64,000 bases of DNA from Myoxocephalus aenaeus (GCA_038501785.1 JBAMJR010000154.1:9845001-9909000), one strand, 5' to 3'. Shown: positions 1-13,651, counted from the first letter of the stretch. Program-made: numbers and translations. Notes: a model not told the origin generated them from the sequence alone.

Positions 1-577
1 CATTCACTGTGACTTCGACACTGCCACAGTTGAGGCTCTCACATTTTGGATAGAGTTTTTTTTTTTTTCTTCTTCAGTGAATGAGTCACAGGTTTGAAAG
101 ATATTCCACGGGACATGGTCTTCTAATTTAGTTGTGGTGTGAAAGGAAAAGAGTCAAATGAAAACCCGATTGCGGGGCACGCATGTGGCGCTGTCAAGCC
201 GCACAAAGGGTTGGTGTGCCGGGGTGTCATCTGTCTTAAAATACATTTGGGAAAAAAAAAAAGGGTCTGTTTATGAAAAATTAAAAAACCTGCTCCTCCT
301 CAGACCCCAGGACTGCCTTGTGTTTGACTCAGGATATTCCCCGCTGCACCACATTCCACTCCTGTGCCGTTATTCTGGACCGGGTCCTTCCCTCTTCCTG
401 CCAAGAACACTCCCATGAACACACATCGAAGTCCTCGCTCTGCAGGGGGCATTCCAGGAGCGTTAGTCCGCTTGAGCCTTTTCTGCCCATTAGGAGACAC
501 ACATGTACACACACATGTACACATGTACCGTGCATGCAGACACACTGCACCGGGCTGTGACCCTTGCTCTAAAATAC

Positions 578-607
<30 letters not shown>
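578..607. repeat. (AAG)10 microsatellite
   Basis: Ten AAG units in intergenic DNA. Confidence 0.9.
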
Positions 608-610
<3 letters not shown>

Positions 611-1027
611 TAGCCTCACATGTGCTTTTAAGCGGGTAGCAGACAGGAATCATGCACTTTCCGGCTGTGTGGTGTCAATCAGTAACAGCATGTGTTTCTT
701 GCTTTTTGGGGGTCAGGCGTATCCATTTTGTCAAATGGGGATCTACTATCAAAGTGTCCGTGATCTTTTATAGCCCGCAAACTATTGATAGCCCCCCAAA
801 AAAGTGAGCGTTCACGTGTTCTTTAACATCACGTTTGCCGACAGCTGTTGCTTCACCTCTCTCTTGACTTCGTAGATGAAGCATGTTTCCTCGACTTAGT
901 GCAGCACTTTTATTGAGAACATTTGTGAGATGGCTTTTGACTATCATAAAAAAGGGGGAGAGACTGTGTTGAAGCTTTTTTTCCGCTTCATGTTGCTGCC
1001 TCATGTTTCTTGGCTGTCGTACGCTGT

Positions 1028-1060
1028 CAACTCCCATTACCCGTGAGGTAATGGGAGTTG
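1028..1060. repeat. Perfect 14-bp stem hairpin
   Basis: CAACTCCCATTACC (1028-1041) and GGTAATGGGAGTTG (1047-1060) are exact reverse complements around CGTGA. There is no T-run after it and no nearby gene. Confidence 0.85.
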
Positions 1061-1728
1061 CCCCCAGCAACTTGTTGCGGCCCCATTAGCAGAGCCCATG
1101 TGAGACACTCTGTCTCTTCTCAGTCTGTAATGATTTCACTCCCTAATTTGCTGTTTACATTAATTGACTGTATACTCTAATCTGATGCACGTGGCAATTT
1201 GATATTTATTAGTGACATTTTCTAACGAGCCAACTTCTGTTTCACTGTTCATGTAAAGTGCAGTAAATCTGGCTTTAAATGCCCATGGTACTCCAAAAAT
1301 TTCTTAACTCGTACCCCACCGTGGCATTTCTCTCCAAAAATCTGTAGTGCGCATATACGGTGGTCAGTCAGTGTGTTCAGACAAACTCTTGAGGTGTTCC
1401 CAAGTGAACCCTGCACATCAATTATTCAGTTCGATCACCCAGCCGCCTCGCTTGTCTCCGTCTCAGTCTTCCTTCTCGCTGTAGAGGGACCTGCTCTGCC
1501 GTACAGGCCGGGCGCAGACAGGGAGGATGAGGGCAGCCCTGTAGATAGCCTGACTGGAGCCTGAAGAGGGCTGGAACAGGAGTGTTCATTAAAGTCGCCC
1601 CCAAGAGCACAGGCCTAGGAGAAGGATAACAAGACCCTAGGGTGGCTGGTGTGGGCCTTCACTCCTCAAAAACCATAAATGTATTCCCCTTCATCCAGAC
1701 AAATCCACAGCCTACTGTGTCAGCAAAA

Positions 1729-1732
<4 letters not shown>

Positions 1733-1765
<33 letters not shown>
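1733..1765. repeat. (AC)16 microsatellite
   Basis: Uninterrupted AC run. Confidence 0.9.
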
Positions 1766-1766
<1 letters not shown>

Positions 1767-2393
1767 CCACCTTTGTTGGACTTTTTTTTGTTTTTACCTT
1801 ATACTTTGGTCATAACTTGAAATACAGGATAAGAAAATATTTTTCCACCAGCCTGGTTCTTATTTTTTCATTTATCCGAAACAGTAACATTGTACTCTGG
1901 AACTATTTTAATCTGCCAAACTTTTGCAGGGCAACTAAATAAGCATACCAGACACACCATATTGTCCAAAACACGGATCACAGACCTTGATTTTTGGCTT
2001 CTCGCCTCAGTACAGTGATGTAGCGATGTACTCCAGGTTATGTCAGTGCACTGTGACATCAATTTTGGCTGGTCTTTGGTTTAAAGTGACACAGAGTCAA
2101 CCTCTGACCTCTCGGGCCTGGACCTGAATATTTGACTATTCCGATATTCGTTCTTCGTATAGGTTTTAATTTGTTCAAATTCTGGATTTGGATATTGGTT
2201 TTTTTAATAGACAGGTCCGTTGTCAATGTGTTTTAGTACCTTGTGTGTGCGTGGTGTGTCACTTGAAGCATGTCAGTCCAACAATGGGTCTGCAGTCGGC
2301 CCCCGTAGTCCCACCCGGGGTCCAGCTCCGGGCTATAGCCCAAAGATTGATCACGGAGGCATCAGACATGTTTTATTAAAAATGAAGAAAAAG

Positions 2394-3176
2394 GTGGCAT
2401 TGAGTGTTATTCACTTACAGCTTTAAAGAGTAACTCAAAGGAATAGTTCAACATTTTGGGAAATATGCTTAGTTGTTTCCATGCAGAGACTTACCGTAAA
2501 AGTCTAGTTCCCCGCTAACTTCCGCTAGCTCTCGCTAGTTCCCCGACAACCACCGAAGGTAGCGTGACCAGCCCCGGCTTGATGCCCAACTCGGGCAGAG
2601 GGGACGTGGGCAGTAGCAGCAGCAGTGGGGAGCTAGCAGCAGCGCTAGCGGCTTGTAACCCGGCTTTTATGGTAGATGAGAAGTTTGATACCACTCTCAT
2701 GTCTTTACAATACATATACAACCAGAGACAGGAGCTGTTTACAGTAGCTTAGCTTAGCATAAATAATGGAAACAGTGGGAAAAAGCTAGCCTGGCTCATA
2801 GTGAAACCACTATGTGTCTGTATGATAATTATGAAGCTGGAGCCAGCAGCCAGTTAGCTTAGCTAACTTCCACGTTGAGACTGAGACCAGGTAGACTGGG
2901 CAGCATCTATTAAGCTCACAAATACATTATATCTCTCTAGATTAGTGTAAAAAGGACAACTCAGCTAAAAGAAAACGGGCAGATTTGTTTTTTGACCTTT
3001 GAACAGGGCCAGACTAGCTATTTCCATTCTTTATGCTAAGCTAAGCTACTGTAAACAGCTACTGGCTCCAGTTGCAAAGTGATGTGCTTTCTGCGTGGAA
3101 ACAAATAAGCATATTTCCCAAAATGTTGAACAATTCTTACTCTTTGATGCTGTAAGTGAACAACACTGAATGTCAC
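2394..3176. mobile_element. Inverted-repeat (MITE-like) teleost element
   Basis: The left arm (2394-2487) and right arm (3090-3176) are inverted copies, roughly 85-90% alike. Both hold CAACATTTTGGGAAATATGC on one strand or the other, and end in GTGRCATTSAGTGTT. The interior repeats TTAGCTTAGC motifs and AAGCTAGCCTGGCTC, which I recognise as common in fish genomes. A GC-rich insert around 2500-2680 is not typical. No transposase is present, so it is non-autonomous. Target duplication could not be read clearly. Confidence 0.7.
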
Positions 3177-3227
3177 TTCATTATTACTTTAATTTTGTGT
3201 TGATTTTGGCGCCCGCTTAGGACAAAG

Positions 3228-3503
3228 GTGGTAGTGTTTCTGAGCACCAGAATCCCTTTAGAAAACCTCTCATTTTACTGCAGCAGGCGCGTGACAGTCT
3301 ACCACTCGCAGTGGTGGTTCTGGTTCTCCCGCGCCTCCCTTCCCTCCAGCTGGCCCAACAATGCGGCCTGGGCCTCCAGCAGCGTGGTGCCGGTGTCGGC
3401 TCCCAGTGGGGACCTGCAGAGCAGTCATGAAAAGCTCTACTCCTGGCTGGAGGAGGAGACGCTGTTGGGCATGGAGCTCTCCATCTCCCGCCGGAGCTTC
3501 TGA
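3228..3503 (+). other. GC-rich open segment of unknown origin
   Basis: A 91-codon open frame ends at 3503, with a coding-like stretch (KLYSWLEEETLLGMELSIS). It lies just right of the inverted-repeat element in AT-richer DNA. I do not recognise a family, and no convincing splice sites frame it. It may be a fragment of a retrocopy or of a longer repeat, or chance. Confidence 0.15.
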
Positions 3504-6500
3504 CTGCAGGTTTGAGGCGGTAGGGAAGCCAGATCTGGGTCTGTCCGCCGGTCGCTGGCAAAGCCCCCGGTGGAGTCTTCACTGGAGGGGTTTGGTTTCC
3601 AATTTTTGCACGGACTCCGACCCAGGTGGCATCAGCGACAAGCATTTACAATAACTATATAAAGAGCCACTATTCTCTCTGATGGTCTTTACTTATCTGG
3701 GTCACATAGAGGCATCTGCTTTACACTGGGACTATTTCATAACCAGTGACAAGTTCCTTACAGTATATTTAAACATGCAAAGCTACTTCCTGATTTATCT
3801 TTGACCTTACAGTGTATTTTCAAGAAGTGCAACTACAACTTACTTGCAATGCCGCATTTGATTACGACAGATGTCTTCTGTGCAGTCACTTTCCTTTTTG
3901 ATTCGATTGGTTAAAAAAGAAGATTTCAGTGCATCCCCGTGTCCATGCAATACAATGTGGTGGGTGCAATGTAGATGATTGGAATGATGGCCGTAGCTAA
4001 AACAGGAAGTGGAAGAGAGTGTTCCTTTTAGGTACATTAACTAAGTCATTTTTAGCTGCAATACAGCAGAACAGGTATGACAACAAAATAAATAAATAAG
4101 TCTTTCATACTTTTTCATCCAGATGTTGACTCTTGGCTTCCCAATAACTCTCTCCTCTGTGTACCGAGCAGAGGTGCAGGGCAGCATTTAAAAGACCCCT
4201 AACTACCCAAACAGCTCCTGAGGGAGGCCTCCCTGACTGACATATGTGTCTCTGGGGCCGCTGAGACACATAGAGACAGCGGCCTGATGTCGCGCCCCAT
4301 ACCACGGCTCTCCAGAAAGACCCCCAAGCGACGCCGCATTCGGCCAGGCTGAGCAGTAAACTGAAATTAAAGCTGTTTCACTGCGGTTAGTTAAATAGTT
4401 GGACAGTGAGAGCATGAGGTGGCCCAGAGTCAAGGCTAAGGCTGTCTGGGCTAGTGAGTGGAAATCTCAACAAAATAAAAAAAGGCTCAGGGTTTGGGGA
4501 GGGGGAACATGCAAAGTAAAGGATTAGAGGGAACTCTCACAGTGACCTGGTTCGAAGGTTTTCTGAGGTTTTTGGTGTGGAGGGAGAGCTCTGAAATGGA
4601 TGTGGGTGTATTCTGCAAATCCACTCAATGTACTGTCACTGCTCCTTCGCCTGCTTGTATAGCAGCACGCTGGGGAAGGAATGCATTACATAAGATGCTA
4701 AGGTATTGGCTCAACAGGACAAACAGAGGTTAGCATGTTCAGGGCTAAAAGGAAACACGAGAGGCCGAAATGTATTTGTTAGTGTTTTACGAATAAATAT
4801 ATACCTTCTGTTATGTTATCCAACTGCAATGCAAAGACATGTCACCCGATGTAATAATTGCTTCTTCTTTTTTTTAAACCAGTTGTTCAATAATTAGTTG
4901 GTAGTAAAAACAACTTAAAATGCTGATCGTGTTTTCTGAGGTGGCTTGCGGCTGGACTTCAGCCCCAGGGTTGGAAGTGTTTATTTAATTATATAACTGC
5001 TTGGCATAAATCTGGGCTAAGGAGCAAGGGGTGGATCCACAATGTCCCTCGATACCCCCCATCACGACTAGCTGGGGTTTTGACCACAAGTCCGGCCCAC
5101 ATTCTTCAGCCACCGCGGGGTGCGTTTGGAAGGGGTTCTGTGCACTTTTCACGGGGGCCGGGCTCTGAAAGGGACTCAGCACAACAATAACAACAACAAC
5201 AAACCCAGGATCAAACCACATCAAACTTGTCAGCAGCACGTTTTCCTCACAGATGATTTCATCTCCCTGGGCCCCCGGTCCCTCGTCCAAGAGCGCACAC
5301 TGCACGCATCATGCATGATTGTAATCATCACAGCATCGCTTTTATTTCTCTATTTTTATGCACGCTGGCCGCCGTACAAGAGAAACATTTGCCTTAATGT
5401 TTCCAGGCCACAGTGACTTGGCCACACGCTACCGAGTGGAACGGAGGAGAGCGAATTCCCAAGCCGAGGTTCCTTTAAATCCACAAGGGGTTCACGCAAC
5501 GTATATATGGCTCAGTCTTGGGAGAGGAACAGGAGCCAAGACATCTGTGTGACTAGCGGGGACTGATCCCCCCTCCTCCCTCTTCCAGAACACTGGGAAT
5601 GGGGAAACCGAGGATTATCTGGTCACATTGCATATCACGGGCATATATTCTCTGCACAATAGCACATGCCCCTCCCCATTAAGTGCTCTGTGTCAAATGT
5701 ATTTGGAATAACACATCCCAGCTAGCATGTACTGCTAAATGTGTGCACATATTTGGGAGGTGGACAAGCATTTATAATCATATCTGGGAATTGTGTAGCA
5801 GAGAGAGAAACACTCAGTGAGGGTGTATCTCTCCCCCTACACTAATCTACTGTGTGTGGACGGGTTTTTCTCTTCTTCTTTTTTCATTATCAACTCTCCA
5901 CTGTGTTCCTGTTCAGTGGGGTTCTCTGTGCCCAGTTAAGAGTCCCACCAGCCCCAGGGTGGAAGGGTGGTAATGGGGATGACAGGGGGTGGGGGAGCGG
6001 GGCTTAACCATTTCCCCTGCATTATGTTTCGGCACTTGCAATAATGCAGTAAAAGTACAAGATTATTTCATCACCAATTGTGATTTCCACCGTGCTTGTA
6101 ATGTTGACTTTGCAGGGTGAGTAAAAGGGGTGCGACGGTGGATTGGGATGTACAGTGGATTCAGCCTGCAACTATGACATCAAGCAGCGCTGCGCTATTG
6201 ATTCAGAGCCTCGCGGAGATGTGCTCGGTGGACACGGAGGCTTCATCTGATGTTTTCTGCATGCAGAGCATCCATTGTGAAGTGCACGTGCACGCGGCAA
6301 GAGTCTGCGTGTTATTTGTTATGCACGTGCGCATGTAGCGTACAGGAATGGAAGCTTGTGTTCTCACAATATGTGACCTCCTGTGTCCTAGAATGTTGCC
6401 TCCACCCAGCCACACCCCCCTGGTGCACCCACCCACACACACTCACACTCACTCACTCACTCACACACACACACGTATTCCGCCCTAGACAGGCCAGGTT

Positions 6501-6671
6501 GCCAGAGCTACACAAACTCCCACCCATTAGCGGCAGGATTCCAGGATAACCATGGCAACCAGTCTCTCACCCCCGGGGAGACGAGCAGTAGAACTGAAAG
6601 GCTCCATTCAATTTCCACATCCCAGTACAGCACACACAAAAGGACACACGCGCACGCTTTTTTTTTTCCTT

Positions 6672-6708
<37 letters not shown>

Positions 6709-6875
6709 TGGACAAGCACACCCGCGCTCAGCACACAGACACGTCCAACGCAAACCCACTTGCTCTAACAGCCTCGCAGTCACTCCAGCCTTCCCTTCGC
6801 CTGCCTCCACCGGGGTGAGTGGGAGCTTGTTAGAGAGAGACCGCACACACTACATCCTCTCACCCACGGCCCTGG

Positions 6876-6876
<1 letters not shown>

Positions 6877-6934
<58 letters not shown>
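6877..6934. repeat. (CA)29 microsatellite
   Basis: Uninterrupted CA run. Shorter CA runs lie near it at about 6675-6704 and 6441-6474. Confidence 0.95.
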
Positions 6935-6936
<2 letters not shown>

Positions 6937-7343
6937 GCATTAATTACACCTCACTCATTGTGATGAGACACACTTTCAGAGCAAAGTCGACAGACTCTTT
7001 ATGCATGCACAAAGATTACCTTTTCTTTTTTTTTCTTGTGCCCCTCCCTCGCCTCCCTCTGCACTTGCAAGGGTCACGACTGCATCCACGGTGGCGGATA
7101 TGTGGCATGTGCATTCATGTCTTGCACGGGTGTTATGTCACATGAAGAGACAAGGGAGGGGAGATTGTAATCAGGTATGGTGTCTTTGAGGAATTATGTA
7201 ACAAAGGAGAAGGATATATTGGTGTAGGAAAAGAGAGAGGAGTGCCTTTTACAGGATACATTCGGTGGCTAATAAGGATGCAGCTATACGATGGCTGGTG
7301 AGACCCCACATCCCACTTCCCACTTGAGTGAACAGCATGCTCC

Positions 7344-7345
<2 letters not shown>

Positions 7346-7393
<48 letters not shown>
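7346..7393. repeat. (GA)24 microsatellite
   Basis: Uninterrupted purine run of GA units. It gives false open frames of Arg-Glu repeats. Confidence 0.95.
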
Positions 7394-7397
<4 letters not shown>

Positions 7398-7835
7398 TTA
7401 ATGACGCACAGTGGGAAATCAACCTCTGGGTATCAAGGAATGGGATGGAGAGGTGTATAGAGGGGGTGGGAGAGAATAGAAGACGGGTCTTGTTAAAAAA
7501 AGGATGCAGGTGATGGAGATGCAATGAGGAGATGCAGGGAAGGGGAAAAAAGTCATGTTAACACAAAGTGATTGACAAACAGAGCTCAGAAGCACCACGG
7601 GTGTTTTATCATCTCCTGTTCACATCAGAGCCCACACAGGCCATTAGACGCGAGCCCGGCGTGAATCAATTTGGAAATGATCTATTCAAGAAGAATCTTG
7701 AGAGGGCGAGCGCACAGCACTCAGCCTTTTATGAGCATAGTGAATGCTGTTTTGTGTTATTTTTGTGTGAGTGTGTGTCACCTTGGTGGCAGCTATAGCG
7801 CAGGGAGGTGAAGATGTGCAGTGTCTGGTGGAGAT

Positions 7836-7870
<35 letters not shown>

Positions 7871-8425
7871 TGTGTGGAGACTGGGCATGAGCCGGGTCAG
7901 AGGATATCGCAGAAGGGTGCGGTGCTGTTTGGGAAACAATGTGTGGAGGAGGGAGAGAGTGAGAGAGATCTGGAACGAGTGAGTGGATGGAGGAAGAGTG
8001 GAGTGAGGCTGGCACTAATGACGGGTGCGCCCTGGGCCGCGCGAGTACAGCTGTCTCCCCCCCCTCCCCCAGCCCACAGTCAAACACAGTCAAACCCAGT
8101 GTGTCGGCCCGCGCTCACAGGAACAGCTGGGTGGCTCTGGGTGGAAAGAAAAACAAAAGTATAGGAGGACTGCGCGTCGCCAAATCGTCATCTCGTGCCC
8201 GGCGAGCTCGGAGGGAGACTGGCAGTTCAGAAGAGGAGCCGGAGAGGGCGGCGGGCACTTGAACCCTCGGCTCGGACAAATCCCTTCAGCTTTCATCTAT
8301 GTTTCCAGAGGCTGACGTCAGACTGCGTCCAGAGCGCGCCTGAGTCACACACACGCACACACACAGAGGCTCTGCCCACCACCTCGTCTGTGTGCCCCTT
8401 GGTGGCCTTGTGGAAAAAGGATGTG

Positions 8426-8428
<3 letters not shown>

Positions 8429-8468
<40 letters not shown>
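8429..8468. repeat. (AC)20 microsatellite
   Basis: Uninterrupted AC run. A TG run of about 28 bp lies at 7838-7865. Confidence 0.95.
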
Positions 8469-8471
<3 letters not shown>

Positions 8472-9508
8472 GCATGATGTCAGATGTACTTCTCCAACCT
8501 CACCTCACACCCAGAGTCCCTTATCGCTGACATCATGCACCCAGGCCTAAAGGGGCTTAACCCCGAGCACATACAGATAAAGTCAGCTCAAAGACATATC
8601 ATTTGCACTTTTATTGGACGGGCCTCCATGTAGGAGGATATCTGCCCGTCTGACTCACTCCTCGTCTGTCTGACCACCCCCTCCTTCCAGCCTGCCAGCG
8701 CTCCTTGTGTCTCTCGCTGTCTCTTTCTCCTCCTTCTCTTCTCGCCTGTGTTTGTCTTTGAATCATTGCTGAGGCGTCGTGGGCCGGGCGGAGGCCAGCG
8801 ATAATGTGATTAGAAGGGGGTCCCGGGTACAAAGTCTCCACTCAGATCGTCCCAAGTCCCCCCCGGGGGACTTCTGTCACCACTTTGCCGGGGATCTCCA
8901 GGTTGGAGAAGAGGGGAAAAAGCCTCGATAAGATCTTCTTGTTACTTACGGTTGTTTGGGCCTCACCTCTCATGTTTTTATTTTAAAGCTTCAGAGTGTG
9001 CAGCGGCCCCGCCACGAGATGACTGAGCAACGCTCACGGAGCATTAGAGGCCAGGGGGGAATAGAGGGTTTGGGGCCGTGGCGGTTTAAAGGGCATTTGT
9101 TTGTGTGTGTGCGTGTGTGTGTGACACACATATACATTAGGAATCCCCACATGTGTGCGTCTAAGGATGCCGTGTGTATTTTCCCAGGCCTCCAGAGGCC
9201 ACACAGATGAATGAAGCGTCGGATCAGGTAAGCCGGGCGATGCTGCCCAACATGTGCTACAGCAGCTTGGCCCCCGGGGGAGGATCTATTTTTTTTTTTT
9301 GGAGCGGTATATCTGCCAGACCGCTGGGAAGTGTATCGGTGGTGTGAGGTGAGGAGAGGAAGTGTGGCTCTCGTCAGGAAAAAAAAAGATGAAGAGGGTT
9401 CAGACATGACAAGCGTGTCATTAATCACAAGATCCTCCAGGCGGTGTTCGTGGATACCTGCTCTCGATGGAGGGGGAAACCAAAGGACCGGACTGGACGA
9501 GAACAGGA

Positions 9509-9511
<3 letters not shown>

Positions 9512-9577
<66 letters not shown>
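9512..9577. repeat. (GT)33 microsatellite
   Basis: Uninterrupted 66-bp GT run in the intergenic left part. Confidence 0.95.
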
Positions 9578-9579
<2 letters not shown>

Positions 9580-10533
9580 AGTTCTGTGTTTCTTCCCGCG
9601 GATTCATTACTGCAAAATCCCCTATTCCTTCAGCCTTTCCTGCTCTGGCCATTTACCATGAGCCCCTCTGGCAGCTCCATCCATGACAGGTACAGAGAGA
9701 GAAAAGCACTCTGTAGGAAGCAAATCTGTCACCGTGCTAACTAAAACATGTCAGTGTGGCAGTGCTGGGTGTGTGTGTATGTGAATGTGTGTGTGTGTGG
9801 ATAGCTGATTGGAATCCGAGGCTGCAGCCGGAGCGAAGAGTTTAGAGTTTATTTCATAGCTTCGGAGAAGGAAGAGACTTGAGGAAGGAGCTTCTGAAAG
9901 AGCTGGAGCAGTCGGTGTATCGGTGAAGTGTGTGTGTGGGGGTGGGGCTGAACTATGAGATGCAGTGAAATGTGTGTGTGTGTGTGTTCCTGGCCTCTGG
10001 GGAGCCAGCTCCTCTCTCTGGACGAGCCTGAGCCCACCTGAGTCTCTCCCCCCATCCCTCCAGCTGTTTCCCCTCTCATCTCCAAACACCCCGCCCTCCC
10101 ATCACCCTTATCTCCATCCTCCAAATTCAGTAACTCACAAATCTGTCTGCAAAACCCACAAATCCCCGGTGCCGCTCAGATGGGCCCCGCTCACTGCACA
10201 CTGCTGTGTGCTCGTGTAAACGTCTTGCCTTTTTTGTAGCTTTTCTCCTCCGAACCGCACTTTCCATTTGAACCTGATAGCCGCGCTGCAGAGTGAAAGC
10301 GGAGCAGTTGTGTGTAGATATTCTGTGACCTGTGATACTTTGTACTAATGGCTGAAGCCCAGCGTTCTCCGCTGAAGCAACTCCAGCTTTTAGACTGCGC
10401 CACAGCAGCATGAATTCCCATATAAGGCAGGAGGACCCTTTCTAACCTCCTCCTCCTCCTCCTCTACCCCTTCACTCCAGCAACTCACACTCACTCTTCC
10501 CTTTCTGCTAACACCGTGCTCTGATGCCCTTAA

Positions 10534-10534
<1 letters not shown>

Positions 10535-10575
<41 letters not shown>
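10535..10575. repeat. (AC)20 microsatellite
   Basis: Uninterrupted AC run in intergenic DNA. Confidence 0.95.
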
Positions 10576-10581
<6 letters not shown>

Positions 10582-11861
10582 ATCTAACACAGGGCTGCCT
10601 GACAGCAACAGTCCTGTGTCAAACACTGGCGGTTCTATCAGTTTGAGTGCTGATATTTGTCGTTTTGTGTTCTCAAGTCTGTCATTCATAGCCGTCTTCT
10701 TGCGTTGCTACATTTTCTTCCATAGGCTACACAATACAGCAAATATCACAGCTAAGCCTCAGATCAAGCCTCACAATTCCAATGGGAGGGATGAGGAGAG
10801 CGGGGAGCAGAGTGGGAGGTTGGGATGGATTGAAAGACGGAGACGGTGAAGACAGAGAGAGAGAGACGGAGAGAGAAAGAAAAGCACAAACAGAGCTGAT
10901 AAGACCTTCGGCGGAGGAAGTGTCGTTCTCAGCCAATCCCCAGTGGACTCCATGTATCCCACTCTTCCTCCCCCCTTTGCTGCAGGATGTGTCCTCGTGT
11001 GGGAATACACAAGGAATGTGGCCCCTTTTGTTTAGTGCGCGATAGGCTCCTGGTTGGCGGCCGCTTGTGTGCGTCTTTACTGTATGCGTGACGAGCTCCA
11101 GGCCTGGCAGAGGCTGATCGCAACACTCAACAGACCTTTCTGGGCAAGGCCCTCCTTAGGAAAAACAATGACTGGTCTTACGGCTGCTATCTTTCAAAGC
11201 CCCTCCTTGGCTGGCGGAGATGTTGCTGGGCTCTCGCCGTGGTTCATGTTCAGACTACAGGTTAGACAAAGGGCTCAGGATGTATCAGTGGTTCCCAACC
11301 ATGCACCCCTAAAGCCCCGTCAGATGAAGCTTGCTATTTTAAGCATTACTTTCAGTTTTTTTGACAGCTTTCCATTAGGCTATACTTCTAATGTTACTAT
11401 TTCAACTGTTTATTGACAGCTCTAGCCTTTTCACCATTTATCCAGTAGTTTCAACTGTCTATCAATTAGCCAACTCATCCATTTCAACCATCAGAGTACT
11501 GTAAACCTTTTCACTATTTATCCCGTAGAGTAGACATTTTTACACTTCCCTTCATAACTGACTACTTGAAATACACTAGTCATCTGTGGATATAAGAGAC
11601 CATTAGGTTATAATACACTTGATACATATTATCACTAATAAGGGCCAGAATATAATATTAAATGTAATGCAAGAATCAATTGTGGGGTAACCCATTGTAT
11701 CTGTATTGTAAGTAAAAGCATATCATAATTATATGAATACATATTTATATGTACAATTCTGATGTGCTTTTAAAGTTGTGTACAGTACATACATTTAACT
11801 ATTTATATTATATTATTGATGAGCTGCTATACTCAAACATTTAAATTTAGTTAACTCCATA

Positions 11862-12140
11862 GACTATAACCCGTTGGTTTGTGTACTGCTGTTTTGAAGC
11901 CTTGAGTTCGCCATCTTGGATTACGGCTGTGGCCATCTTTACTTTTTGCAACCATTGAACAGAAGTGACCATACTTGGAAGCAGAGAACTGTATATGGCT
12001 CTAGTAGCGACCTGTCAATCAGCTTGTAGCCCCGCCCTAAAGGATACTCTGCTTTATGATCCATTTGACCATAATTGACAATAATTGACTAAATGAACAT
12101 CATGCTGTATTGAAGAAGACTTGACACTAGAAATGTAGTC
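11862..12140 (+). repeat. Dispersed repeat family 1, copy A (left part)
   Basis: It shares long stretches with copies at 26385, 27970, 32655 and 57260: CGCCATCTTGGATTA, GCGACCTGTCAATCA, AGCCCCGCC and ATGAACATCATGCTGTATTG. This copy breaks off after GAAGAAGACTTGACACTAG. It has no coding capacity. Confidence 0.75.
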
Positions 12141-13620
12141 GGTTGAATGTTTCCGACGCTCTGTAAAAAGGTAAAATTTCACAGAGGATATTTTAATTTT
12201 TTTCTCCAGTGGAGACCTGTAGTTCTCTTCGCTTAAGCCGTTGACAAAAGTAAAACTCTTGAAAAAGGTCTTTATATAGACTCTCTAAAACTATCGAAGC
12301 CCACCTTGGCCTTTTTATTTTTTTAATACGCAATACTACGTCTACACACGGATACCATTTCAGCTTGAGGCTACGTCCTACACTTGAAGTGCTACCTTGT
12401 AGAGCTGGAAAGGAACATGATTTCTTTATGAGAGCTTTTTCTGAGGAGGGAAGACATTCAGACATGAGTAGACAGAAAACAAGGCAAGGTGAATTTTATT
12501 GAAGAATTCATGACAGTGTCTTTGTTTTTTGCGTAGCCCTCGTGTCGACAGAAAAAAATAATACAATCCATCTATTATTAAGAGTCTTTCCTCACAACAC
12601 GGCGATACAAGCGCTACTTAGTAGTCAGGACTCGGAGCACCTGATGTCAAATAAACACACCCTTCGCTGACCACATTGGATATTGACAAAATGGTCTCAT
12701 ATCTCCGATTAATGGAGATTAAAGGCCATCAATTATTTTTGGCACAAAGGAATACAGTGAGTAAACAAGTCGGCCAACAGTCTTTTTGTATTTTAAGTTA
12801 TTACGGCTAATATTTGGTATCTTTCCAAGCTTTTATTTTAATACATACCAGAAGAAATCTGAAAAGGTTTAGTGACACAAAAAAAAGAAAAGAAAAAGAT
12901 TTAAAATAAACATTAAAAAAATTAAAAAAACTCAGAATTTAGGATGAAATCATTCTTTTTTTAAAGCAACCAAATCTTTGGTTCAAAGGTCAATTTATAT
13001 TCTGAAACAAATACTGTCGGTGAAGGAGAGCAGTGTCGGGCTGCGTCCTACGTATCCGCCCACAGATTTCAAAATGAGTTGTTTGACCGTTCAGGGGTGA
13101 CCGTTTCTCTATTATTTATTGGTGCGGACCTCAACTGCATCACCTCGATCTCCACAATTCACATTTCACCGTGACGGAGAACGTCATGGGGAAATCTATC
13201 ACCACGTCAAGCTTTTCATGCGAGTCACTGCAGCTCGCCATCAGACGTATGGGCTGCTCTGCACGCACACGCACCGGATTGCTCAACACCAAACGCATCG
13301 CACTGGATGCCAAAGGCTGCGTCTTGATTGGGCTAAAGTTTGACAATAAAAACTTACACGGACACTAAAATGCGTCACCACGACATGCCACCCAGGGCAG
13401 GAAGATTGATGACAGCGTTGGTAAGTGCTTCTCCCACCACTGTGATATGACATTACCTTGGTTGTTAATGTAAGGGTGTTATTATTTTATTTGTTTATGA
13501 AAGCGGAGTGAAGCCCAGGCCTGTTTTGCTTTCAATCAGAACCGGCGATGGTGAGTCACACACGGAGGTGGGATGAAAACTAAACTGAGGTGGGAGCCAA
13601 GGACGGGCTCTGAACTCATC

Positions 13621-13651
13621 TGAACCGTCTGCCCATGTAGTCAGACGGTTC
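13621..13651. repeat. Perfect 11-bp stem hairpin beside the GT array, tbc1d4 3' UTR
   Basis: TGAACCGTCTG (13621-13631) and CAGACGGTTCA (13641-13651) pair exactly around a 9-nt loop. The long GT array begins 24 nt later. Confidence 0.8.

Larger units (their letters stand above)
1..12479. other. Intergenic DNA downstream of tbc1d4; no gene supported
   Basis: I looked for exon-like open frames with splice signals on both strands and found none I could match to a family. In mammals the next gene on this side is klf12; no C2H2 zinc-finger linker (TGEKP) is visible here. The segment holds many CA/TG and GA microsatellites, one inverted-repeat element (2394-3176), a GC-rich block at 3290-3540 and one dispersed-repeat copy at its right end. 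Long open frames here are mostly microsatellite read-through. Confidence 0.6.

Noticed and set aside
12193..12465. 90-codon minus-strand frame near the end of the proposed 3' UTR
   Set aside because: No family recognised, no splice signals, AT-rich DNA next to a repeat; probably chance.
13140..13346. 68-codon minus-strand frame (ends VKCELWRSR)
   Set aside because: It looked mildly protein-like but lies in the probable UTR without exon signals or a recognised family.
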